The notes below the pieces were generated by a model that worked only from the letters and a program-made list of their open reading frames with translations, did no database searches and was not told the DNA's origin. The translations under genes and the position numbers were made by a program. From NCBI GenBank assembly GCA_026994125.1, contig JALWRJ010000272.1:1-5555 (forward strand): DNA of 5,555 nt, in the 5' to 3' direction. The first letter of the stretch is position 1. Every line of letters starts with the position of its first letter. Source of the stretch: Cyclobacteriaceae bacterium (GTDB lineage: Bacteria; Bacteroidota; Bacteroidia; Cytophagales; Cyclobacteriaceae). Positions 1 through 5,555 of this stretch are shown here, one piece after another.

Positions 1-315
1 GAGATCTTCTAGCGTTTTATTCTCAAAAAAGTTCAAGTCTTTTATTTTTTGATAAATTACTTCTACAGTATTTAAATCTTCATCAATTAACTTTTCAGCT
101 ATAAAAATGTTAGCAACGGGGTACTTATTTAAAATATTTGTTAACCCTATGGCCACAGTAACTTTAATTTGATCCTGAATTTCAAAATCACTTATCTCCA
201 TTTGAGAAGTATTTTCTTTAATATTCAAATCAACATTTCTAGTAGCATTTAATTTATTTAAATTACAGCTTGAACTTAGTATAAGAAGAGCTGTGCCCGC
301 AAGTATATTTTTCAT
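1..315 (-). CDS. Putative lipoprotein, 5' part only (runs off the window)
   Basis: The frame stays open for 105 codons from an ATG at 313-315 down to base 1, so the C-terminus lies outside the window. The N-terminus begins MKNILAGTALLILSSSCNLN: a lysine, a hydrophobic stretch (residues 4-13), then Leu-Ser-Ser-Ser-Cys, with Cys17 as the likely lipidated residue after signal peptidase II cleavage. The lipobox is loose, with Leu at -4 rather than -3. The residues after Cys17 (Asn-Leu-Asn-Lys) are not acidic, so the acidic surface-export signal known from some Bacteroidota lipoproteins is not evident. The visible remainder (about residues 30-105) is polar, rich in Asn, Ile, Lys and Glu, and I do not recognise a family. 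No Shine-Dalgarno sequence precedes the ATG, only A/T-rich DNA, which is normal for the phylum. By hand count the fragment is about 27% GC, far lower than the adjacent large gene. It is probably transcribed independently, because a terminator-like structure lies between the two genes. The reading frame is fairly secure and the lipoprotein call likely; the function is unknown. Confidence 0.72.
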   Translation of the reverse strand, partial: MKNILAGTALLILSSSCNLNKLNATRNVDLNIKENTSQMEISDFEIQDQIKVTVAIGLTNILNKYPVANIFIAEKLIDEDLNTVEVIYQKIKDLNFFENKTLEDL

Positions 316-360
316 TGTTAAATTGGTTTTAACTATACTTTAATTTAAGTGTTTATACCC

Positions 361-376
361 TGCCGAAAAGCCGGCA
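361..376. other. Short GC-rich hairpin in the AT-rich intergenic region
   Basis: A 5-bp perfect inverted repeat, TGCCG (361-365) and CGGCA (372-376), encloses a 6-base loop. It is the only GC-rich block in the 249-bp intergenic stretch and lies 46 bases upstream of the lipoprotein ATG on the minus strand. No T-run follows it on either strand, so it does not look like an intrinsic terminator. It could be a small 5'-leader structure or a protein-binding site, or chance. I see no recognisable riboswitch or promoter consensus around it. Confidence 0.25.
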
Positions 377-506
377 ATTGTTCACTTAACTTTATTTACT
401 ACCCACCTTATTATAGCTACTCAATTAAAAAGGGTTTGTACTAAACTCAACCCAATGAAGCAATCAAATTTTAATCGGCAAGAACTAAACACAGGGACAA
501 TAATAT

Positions 507-545
507 AAAAAAAAAAAATTACAGCACAAATATTTTTATTGTAAT
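507..545 (-). terminator. Probable intrinsic terminator after the giant gene
   Basis: Read on the minus strand, the DNA 20 bases past the stop codon of the giant gene holds ATTACA (540-545) pairing with TGTAAT (518-523). The 16-base loop can itself fold weakly. An uninterrupted run of twelve T follows (507-518 on the plus strand is A12). A hairpin followed directly by a T-tract is the intrinsic-terminator pattern. The stem is short (6 bp) and has only one GC pair, so it may be weak, but position and orientation fit termination of the giant gene's transcript. It would also separate that transcript from the lipoprotein gene 190 bases further on. Confidence 0.5.
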
Positions 546-564
546 ATAATAAACACCCAAACCT

Positions 565-3500
565 TTAAAACCCATCATCATCTTCATCATCCCCAAATCC
601 ATCATCTTCATCTTCAGGTAAATCATCACCGGTGTTGTCGGGGTCTTCGCCTATGGCTGTAGGGTCGCTAAGTTTATAAGGTTCGTCAATATCAAAATAG
701 ATGGCTCTAAAGGTATTTATAAAGTCGAGGGTTTCGGGTAAATCGGCCGGACCAAATTGAAAATCGCCAATTTTAGCTTTACCCATATTACTTTTGGCTG
801 CCACATAAGTATTAAATTCTTCGTTGCTGGAGTACATAAGCAGTTTGTCTTCTTCCATGCTAAAATAGTACCACGAATCGGGTGAGGCTTTTATAAACAA
901 GTTAAGGGTTTCGCCTGCTTCAGTTTTCCTGAGTTCAAAATAACCTTCAAACTCTGCATTTAGGTCGGTTCTAAACACATTAGATAGCCCCACAAAGCCA
1001 TTGTTATAAAATGCTTTTTGCTCTTCGCTCCATTTAAAATGCAGGTTCGAAAACACCATGGGCCGCACCAGGTTGGGCGACATGCTAAACAGCGGCACAT
1101 ACTCAAGCGAAGATTTTTCTTCGTAGGCTTTGGTGGCCCGGTTGCCTATAATTTCGGCCATAAGGTAAAGTAGTTCGGTGCGGTCTTTAATAGCTTCAGG
1201 GGCGCCAATTTCTTCAATCACATTTTTAAAATCATCGCCCATCATATCAAACAGGGCGGCCGGTACCTTAAAATTAAGGGTCATAAAACTATTAAATTCA
1301 AGTTCGTTGGTGGCCATATTGCCCAGGCCAATGGCCGAGGCTTTAATAGCACGTGTTTTGCTATTGTCAATAAAACGTACCGGGCCTTCAAATCGAATAT
1401 TGCGGGTAATTTCATCGTAGGCAAACACCTTACCCGAGTAGGACAAGCCTAAATCTTTGTCTCTGTTAATAATAACAAACTCATTACTATCGGCTTTAAA
1501 ACTTAAAAACCCTGAGGGTTTAAAAAAATCTTCGTCTTGTTCATCTTCCTTATCATAGCAAAAAGTACTGTAAAGGCTAAAATCCTGGTATTTAAAATGC
1601 AGCCCGGCCGAAAGCAGCTTACCTTGCGAGGTTAAGCTTTCATCAAATTTAAACACCACCTGTTCTTGTTCGGCACTGCTGGAGTATTTAATCCAGGTAT
1701 CGTAATCGGGTATGCTTTTTAAATCGAGTTTTACAAATCCATCGAGCTCAAGTGCCGGTTTGTGGGCCAGCATTTTTACATTGCCCCGGTAGTACATACC
1801 CGGTGAAATAAGCAGGTTGTCGGCCTCATCAATGCTACCGGTAGCCACGGTATGTTTGGCGGTTTTGCCTTTACGGCCTTCGGCAAACTCTTCCAGGTGA
1901 AAATCGCTTAACTGAATGGCAAAGGTGTCTTCTTCGGAGTTGATAAAACGGTAGGTACCACTGCCCTCGAACTCGTTTCGAGAAATAACGGTAACCGTGG
2001 CATCGTACACTTCGTGGAATTCGTTCAGGGTATCCAGCACAATGCTGGTGTTTTGCAGCGTTCCAATGCGGGCATCCTCCAGTATTAGTACTTCTCCGTT
2101 TTCGGGAGTTATTTTGGCATCCGCAACAATGATGTAGGGTATTCCACTTACTTTTAATTCTAACGATTGCATATCGTATTCGGCCTGTGTTGCATTAAAT
2201 ACGAGCGAATCTAAATCAGCCCGGGTAGTGTAAAAATAGGAGTCTTCGATAGGCACATTTTCGGGTTTAGACATGTACACTTTTTGGTTTTCCAAATCCC
2301 ATACCGCTCGGGTAATGGATGTATTAAATTGGGCATAGGGAAATTCAATGGCGGCATCGCCTGCAATTTCGGGGTTTATTTCGGCTTTTTTGGTGGGTAA
2401 ATCGAAACTTACCCGTACATTATCGCCAAACAGAGCCGGTTTTTCGGGGTTGCTGGAGTTTATCTTAAACCGGGCATGCCGTGCTTTATAGCTTTCGCCT
2501 CCTAAGGTGTAATTGGCCGAATATGTTTCGGAGTTATGGGTATGCAAAATACCACTTCCTTTCACTCCTTTATTGGTTACAATTAACGAACCATCCAGGG
2601 TACCATCGCCATTATACAATTGAAAAGGATCGCCAATATTGCGAATGTACATACTATCTTTTTTGGGCAGCCATTGCATGTGGTAGGTGTCGGCCGATGC
2701 TTGCGGAAACACTACTCCATTAAACTCTTCGTTGCGCATTTCGTAATGGTTACCGCTACCGGCTACTGAATCGGGGTAAAAAATAAATTCGTCCGTTTCG
2801 AGTACGGTGGTTAAAAACTCCAACTTACCATTACCCACCAAGCCTCGTTTATCTAAACTTAACCGATTGTACAGCCGCCCGTTACCTCCAAAAAGTTGGT
2901 AACCTTCGGGGGGAATACTGTGCTCAAACCCGAGCGAGTAATCGGGCATGATATGCAATTTTTCAGCAAAATCGGGAAACCATCCATTAGAATGAAAGGT
3001 GCCTTTAAACTGGATGGCCGAGGGGTCGCTATCGCTAAGGCTGTCTAAATCGAACGGAGGCAGCTTAAAATACATAGATTTATCATAGGCTCCTCCTAAA
3101 ATTTCGGGTCGGTCGAAATATACCACCGAGCCGGTTCCGCCCCCTTTAAATTTAGGGTAATTGGGTATAATTTCTTTGCCCGATTTATTATTAGGTTTGC
3201 TAATGTAGAGTACACCCGAGGTGCCACTAAACGAAGACATGCTGTTTTTGGATTTTTGAGCATTGGCTACACTTGGCTGGCCGGTTACATCAAAAGCGTT
3301 ACTATCGGCCGGGGGCAACGTGGCTGAGGAGTCAATTTTAACTTCCAATCCGTCTTGAGGCACACCTGCAATGGCGTTATCTACTTTTTTGCGCTCCCCT
3401 CCCCGGCTGTTTTCTTCCAATACATAAAATTGAATAGAGTCGATTTGATTCATTTCAACCAAAAAGCTATCATACCTAAATATAAAATCGTGGCCGATGT

Positions 3501-5454
3501 AATCGAAATTGCCTGCGGCCAGTTTTCCGTTAAATTTAATGTCCTTGTTGGGCATTAGGGTAATACGGCTGCTATCGGGGTTTACCGACACATCCAGCAC
3601 TTCGGATAAATAAAATTTTTCTACACCTTTAAACTGAAATTCCTGGTTACTAAGGGTAATAATACCATTCACTCCGTGGTCGGTTGTAGAATACAGTAAA
3701 ATATTATCGTAATCGGAGGTGCCTTTTTGTGCGCGGTATTTATGTTTTGCCTTTTCGGTTAGCCACACTTCGCCCGAAAGGGGGGCGTAATTAATATAGC
3801 CTCTGCGCATTAAATCGAGCATGGCACCTCGCAACACGGCTGCATTTATATGGCGGGCTTGTGCCAGGTCGTCCGAATAGAAACGGTCTGTACCTTGCTT
3901 TTCGGCATATACAAGTACCAATTTTAGCGGGTTAAAATCGTATAAACCGGCAACATCGTTAAATACATTTCGGTCGTAATACTCGTTAGATTGGATAAGC
4001 AGGGGTACTTCGTTGCGGGCCGAAAGCGTGGCTACAAAAATGCTATCGCTGGGCAAGTGCCACTTTATAATGTCGGCTGTAAAATTTACATCGTAAAGGC
4101 TGGCTACGTAAGGGGTGTTTCTAAAATCGCCTTTATCGCGTGTTATAACTAATTGCTGACTGTTAAGGTTGTAACTTAGTTGAACGGCCGGGTGGTATAT
4201 AGAATCGTATTTATCGTAAATAACAATGGAGGCCAACTTGGCGCTTACGGTGGAATCTTCGAACACAAAACGGAACGATTTGGCTTTAAACTTAGTGCCA
4301 CCAGCATCCTGGATTTTAATTTCAGAAAGGCCTTTAAATTTACCCTCGCTAATTATTTTTTTTCCGGCCAGAGAAAACCCACCCCGGTAAAAAAACTCGG
4401 AGCCACCCAGGTGCTTAACATCAACGGTATTGCTGAGCGATTTAAAACGTGGGTAATCGAGTTGGCCTTTATGTTTGCGTTCGATGGGTTTGTACTCAAA
4501 AACGCCCGGTATGGGTTCGGTTAGCATTGGAATATAGGTAAGCTTTGCTCCTTTAGCACTAAAAAGTGTTTGAGTTACATCAAATTCAAATCCACCAAAA
4601 TCTACAAATACCGAATCGGGCGAAAGCCCTGCCGAAGTCCAATCGAAATGCCCCTTTTCGCCCACAAACACATTGTCCATAAGCAGCATAGCTCCTTTGC
4701 TTTGGGTAACTTTGCTGGTGTCGAACGGAGTGGTTATTTGCAAATTAACTCTATCAAATACAATGGCCGGGCCCAGTACTGGTCGGGTTATCACCTGCTC
4801 TTCGGGCAGCTCGGGCAAGGGAGCCTCTTCGTAATCGGTACTGTCATCTTCCCAGTTAGTGCCCCACTCATCATCCTCATAGTTTTCTTCTTCGTTCCAG
4901 TCTTCAAAATCATCTTCCTGGGGTTCATGTTCTACCTCTTCTTCTGGTGGAGGCAGTTCTTCAACCCCGTATTCAAATACATAACTGCGGTTATCGGCCA
5001 GTAATTGATAGCCTTTGGTCGCATAAAGTGCGCCTTGTTCAAAAAACAGTTTCGATTTTTTATAAAATTCCAGGCTTTTGGTTACGGGGTAGTTGTCGAG
5101 CACTTTTTGCGATACCAGCAGGTAGCTGGTCAGCACTTTGGCGGGGGCGTGCTCATCGTTAATTGCTGCCGCTAATGCCCCAAAATAAGCTACCAAATGA
5201 GGTTTGGTGTTGGCTCCGGCATCTTTAAACTGCTTGGTTTGTTTGGTTATTTTAGCTTGAATTTCGGGAGTAAAATCGTGCCAGGCCACTGCAAACGATT
5301 GGCCAATGGCTGTAGCTTCTTCGTTGTTTGTTTGACTAAGAAGGGTGCGTACTTCATCACCAAAAACGCCTAGTTTATAGGTTAGTTCGAACTCCTGGCC
5401 AAAGGCCTGTAAGTTGGCACTAACTAGTATTACTATGGAAAGTATGTTTTTCAT
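565..5454 (-). CDS. Giant exported beta-rich modular protein, uncharacterised Bacteroidota family
   Basis: Complete 1629-codon gene (about 180 kDa), ATG at 5452-5454, TAA at 565-567. The start is chosen because a signal peptide follows at once: MKNILSIVILVSANLQAFGQ, with likely cleavage after Ala-Phe-Gly (residue 19). Seen in order: an all-helical-looking region (about 21-162); an acidic linker (165-219) with 28 Asp/Glu, three Trp and no Lys/Arg; a beta-rich half (about 222-680) containing a winged-helix-like insert (about 526-576); a polar linker (about 680-745); a second beta-rich half (about 746-1390) opening with a Pro-Asn-Asn-Lys-Ser-Gly motif (754-759) and carrying two glycine-rich repeats; helices (about 1397-1446); a C-terminal beta module (about 1468-1560); and an Asp-rich tail (1603-1629). 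Only one cysteine occurs (Cys1299), so disulfides are not used. No catalytic motif, transmembrane beta-barrel signature or type IX secretion C-terminal domain is visible. From memory, the middle and C-terminal parts resemble a family of roughly 1500-residue conserved hypothetical proteins of Bacteroidota; I know of no established function. A periplasmic or envelope structural, scaffold or substrate-binding role is inference only. Confidence 0.93.
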   Translation of the reverse strand: MKNILSIVILVSANLQAFGQEFELTYKLGVFGDEVRTLLSQTNNEEATAIGQSFAVAWHDFTPEIQAKITKQTKQFKDAGANTKPHLVAYFGALAAAINDEHAPAKVLTSYLLVSQKVLDNYPVTKSLEFYKKSKLFFEQGALYATKGYQLLADNRSYVFEYGVEELPPPEEEVEHEPQEDDFEDWNEEENYEDDEWGTNWEDDSTDYEEAPLPELPEEQVITRPVLGPAIVFDRVNLQITTPFDTSKVTQSKGAMLLMDNVFVGEKGHFDWTSAGLSPDSVFVDFGGFEFDVTQTLFSAKGAKLTYIPMLTEPIPGVFEYKPIERKHKGQLDYPRFKSLSNTVDVKHLGGSEFFYRGGFSLAGKKIISEGKFKGLSEIKIQDAGGTKFKAKSFRFVFEDSTVSAKLASIVIYDKYDSIYHPAVQLSYNLNSQQLVITRDKGDFRNTPYVASLYDVNFTADIIKWHLPSDSIFVATLSARNEVPLLIQSNEYYDRNVFNDVAGLYDFNPLKLVLVYAEKQGTDRFYSDDLAQARHINAAVLRGAMLDLMRRGYINYAPLSGEVWLTEKAKHKYRAQKGTSDYDNILLYSTTDHGVNGIITLSNQEFQFKGVEKFYLSEVLDVSVNPDSSRITLMPNKDIKFNGKLAAGNFDYIGHDFIFRYDSFLVEMNQIDSIQFYVLEENSRGGERKKVDNAIAGVPQDGLEVKIDSSATLPPADSNAFDVTGQPSVANAQKSKNSMSSFSGTSGVLYISKPNNKSGKEIIPNYPKFKGGGTGSVVYFDRPEILGGAYDKSMYFKLPPFDLDSLSDSDPSAIQFKGTFHSNGWFPDFAEKLHIMPDYSLGFEHSIPPEGYQLFGGNGRLYNRLSLDKRGLVGNGKLEFLTTVLETDEFIFYPDSVAGSGNHYEMRNEEFNGVVFPQASADTYHMQWLPKKDSMYIRNIGDPFQLYNGDGTLDGSLIVTNKGVKGSGILHTHNSETYSANYTLGGESYKARHARFKINSSNPEKPALFGDNVRVSFDLPTKKAEINPEIAGDAAIEFPYAQFNTSITRAVWDLENQKVYMSKPENVPIEDSYFYTTRADLDSLVFNATQAEYDMQSLELKVSGIPYIIVADAKITPENGEVLILEDARIGTLQNTSIVLDTLNEFHEVYDATVTVISRNEFEGSGTYRFINSEEDTFAIQLSDFHLEEFAEGRKGKTAKHTVATGSIDEADNLLISPGMYYRGNVKMLAHKPALELDGFVKLDLKSIPDYDTWIKYSSSAEQEQVVFKFDESLTSQGKLLSAGLHFKYQDFSLYSTFCYDKEDEQDEDFFKPSGFLSFKADSNEFVIINRDKDLGLSYSGKVFAYDEITRNIRFEGPVRFIDNSKTRAIKASAIGLGNMATNELEFNSFMTLNFKVPAALFDMMGDDFKNVIEEIGAPEAIKDRTELLYLMAEIIGNRATKAYEEKSSLEYVPLFSMSPNLVRPMVFSNLHFKWSEEQKAFYNNGFVGLSNVFRTDLNAEFEGYFELRKTEAGETLNLFIKASPDSWYYFSMEEDKLLMYSSNEEFNTYVAAKSNMGKAKIGDFQFGPADLPETLDFINTFRAIYFDIDEPYKLSDPTAIGEDPDNTGDDLPEDEDDGFGDDEDDDGF
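568..648 (-). repeat. Asp-rich C-terminal tail of the giant protein (residues 1603-1629)
   Basis: The last 27 residues contain 16 Asp/Glu, no basic residue, and two closely spaced Asp-Asp-Gly-Phe endings (1617-1620 and 1626-1629). At DNA level it is GAT/GAA triplet low-complexity sequence, which could change length by whole codons. The Asp-x-Asp spacing recalls calcium-loop sequences but does not match a complete known calcium-binding repeat. Confidence 0.7.
775..1053 (-). other. C-terminal conserved-looking beta module of the giant protein (residues 1468-1560)
   Basis: This segment is dense in aromatic and patterned strands: a Lys-Trp-Ser-Glu-Glu stretch (1474-1478), Gly-Phe-Val-Gly-Leu-Ser-Asn-Val (1486-1493), Gly-Tyr-Phe-Glu-Leu-Arg-Lys (1504-1510), Ser-Trp-Tyr-Tyr-Phe (1527-1531) and Ser-Ser-Asn-Glu-Glu-Phe-Asn (1542-1548). 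From memory, this block is the best-preserved part of the long Bacteroidota family I associate with the protein. It follows a helical segment (1397-1446) and precedes the acidic tail. No known secretion or anchoring domain matches it. Confidence 0.5.
2545..2625 (-). repeat. Glycine-rich protein repeat, copy 2 (residues 944-970)
   Basis: This is the second copy of the 27-residue unit, with 10 identities in 27 ungapped positions to residues 852-878 plus conservative changes (Tyr/Phe, Asn/Asp, Leu/Val). The spacing of 92 residues suggests that a larger domain of about 90 residues was duplicated and that only the glycine core stayed recognisable. Confidence 0.7.
2821..2901 (-). repeat. Glycine-rich protein repeat, copy 1 (residues 852-878)
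   Basis: This aligns without gaps to residues 944-970, 92 residues downstream. Identical positions include Gln853, Leu854, Gly857, Gly859, Leu861, Leu865, Gly871, Gly874, Gly876 and Leu878. The pattern is aromatic-Gln-Leu-aromatic-x-Gly-x-Gly-x-Leu, then Gly-x-x-Gly-x-Gly-x-Leu. It looks like paired beta-strands joined by glycine turns. Confidence 0.7.
3727..3879 (-). other. Winged-helix-like insert in the giant protein (about residues 526-576)
   Basis: The segment from about Tyr526 to Ala576 breaks the beta-rich pattern. A helix-like stretch (about 531-551, containing Leu-Arg-Gly-Ala-Met-Leu-Asp-Leu-Met) runs into Gly-Tyr-Ile-Asn-Tyr. A hairpin-like Pro-Leu-Ser-Gly-Glu-Val-Trp-Leu-Thr-Glu-Lys-Ala-Lys-His-Lys follows. 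Helix, then Gly-Tyr-Ile strand, turn, strand and basic helix is the shape of the second half of a winged helix. The fold assignment is by eye. DNA binding is unlikely in an exported protein, so a protein-contact role is more plausible. Confidence 0.4.
4798..4962 (-). other. Acidic, Trp-containing linker in the giant protein (residues 165-219)
   Basis: Of 55 residues, 28 are Asp or Glu and none is Lys or Arg. It starts and ends with proline-rich segments (Pro168-170 and Pro212-217). Three tryptophans (186, 197, 201) and several Tyr/Phe are embedded among the acids. It separates the helical N-terminal region from the first beta-rich half and is presumably disordered. The role is unknown; cation binding, an interaction segment or a simple spacer are all possible. 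Confidence 0.75.
5398..5454 (-). other. Signal peptide of the giant protein (residues 1-19)
   Basis: Residues 1-19 have one basic residue (Lys2), a hydrophobic core Ile4-Ala13 and a polar C-region ending Ala17-Phe18-Gly19, which satisfies the small-x-small rule at -3/-1. The mature protein would begin at Gln20. No cysteine follows, so this is a signal peptidase I type signal and the protein is not a lipoprotein. This supports both export across the inner membrane and the choice of start codon. Confidence 0.8.
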
Positions 5455-5555
5455 TCAATGTAAACACGAAATTAAGGAAGATTTGGTATGCAACAGCTAC
5501 ATTTTGGCAAGAATTATGCAAAAGCATGTTTTATGAGTTGGAATGTTTTGTCTCT
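5455..5555. other. Region upstream of the giant gene, promoter expected but not identified
   Basis: These 101 bases precede the giant gene's ATG. No Shine-Dalgarno sequence is present; the bases next to the start read TTTACATTGA on the minus strand. A partial match to the Bacteroidota -7 element, TAATTTCG (5467-5474, minus strand), lies too close to the start to be convincing. One minus-strand frame is open from the window edge to a TAA at 5514-5516 (13 sense codons). It could be the end of an upstream gene, but this is too little sequence to tell. Confidence 0.35.

Noticed and set aside
455..508. A plus-strand open frame of 17 codons in the intergenic region.
   Set aside because: It is too short, has no ribosome-binding or promoter support, and its stop falls in the A-run.
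501..549. Direct repeat TAATATAA flanking the terminator hairpin (501-508 and 542-549), like a target-site duplication.
   Set aside because: It is an 8-base pure A/T word in A/T-rich DNA with no element between the copies, so chance is the better explanation.
568..1053. A type IX secretion C-terminal domain, or an outer-membrane barrel signal, at the end of the giant protein.
   Set aside because: Although the last residue is Phe, the tail is a run of acidic residues without the alternating hydrophobic strand of a barrel signal. The preceding module lacks the glycine and lysine pattern of the known sorting domains.
1178..5162. Several plus-strand open frames of 67-144 codons opposite the giant gene (for example 4570-5004 and 4180-4524).
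   Set aside because: They lie wholly inside the intact giant gene on the other strand, and their translations show no domain or exported-protein pattern. They are best explained as antisense shadows.
313..5454. Both genes begin with MKNIL and nearly the same 15 bases.
   Set aside because: Met-Lys-Asn-Ile-Leu is a common opening for signal peptides, and the similarity ends at codon 6, so recent duplication is not supported.
5467..5493. Minus-strand TTG plus TAATTTCG resembling the Bacteroidota -33/-7 promoter pair.
   Set aside because: The spacing is 16 bp, shorter than usual. The -7 element ends only 12 bases before the ATG, leaving almost no leader, and one core position mismatches.
5516..5527. 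A small palindrome, ATGC-AAAA-GCAT, upstream of the giant gene.
   Set aside because: A 4-bp stem is expected by chance, has no T-run, and shows no second copy.

Overview
The window looks like chromosomal DNA from a member of the Bacteroidota. Three things suggest this. No Shine-Dalgarno sequence precedes either start codon. The exported proteins have short Bacteroidota-style signal peptides. The dominant gene belongs to a type of very long, exported, beta-rich protein that I recall from many Bacteroidota genomes as an uncharacterised conserved protein. I cannot assign a genus.

Layout. Everything supportable is on the minus strand. One giant gene (565-5454, 1629 codons, complete) fills 88% of the window. 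Its protein has, in order: a signal peptide; a helical N-terminal domain; a strongly acidic, tryptophan-containing linker; a first beta-rich half with a winged-helix-like helical insert; a polar low-complexity linker; a second beta-rich half with glycine-rich repeats; a helical segment; a C-terminal beta module; and a second, Asp-rich acidic tail. After its stop lies a 249-bp AT-rich intergenic stretch. This stretch carries a probable factor-independent terminator (hairpin plus T12 in the minus-strand transcript) and a small isolated GC-rich hairpin. Next comes the 5' part of a small lipoprotein gene (1-315), cut by the window edge. The 101 bp upstream of the giant gene (5455-5555) contain no convincing gene, only room for its promoter.

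How the parts fit together. Both products are predicted to be exported, one as a soluble or envelope-associated periplasmic protein of about 180 kDa and the other as a lipoprotein. The terminator, the 249-bp gap and a sharp base-composition difference (about 27% GC in the lipoprotein fragment against roughly 40-50% in sampled parts of the large gene) argue against a single operon. No mobile element, CRISPR array, tRNA, rRNA or phage feature was seen. The most interesting item is the giant protein: it is clearly modular and internally repeated, and I know of no assigned function for it.
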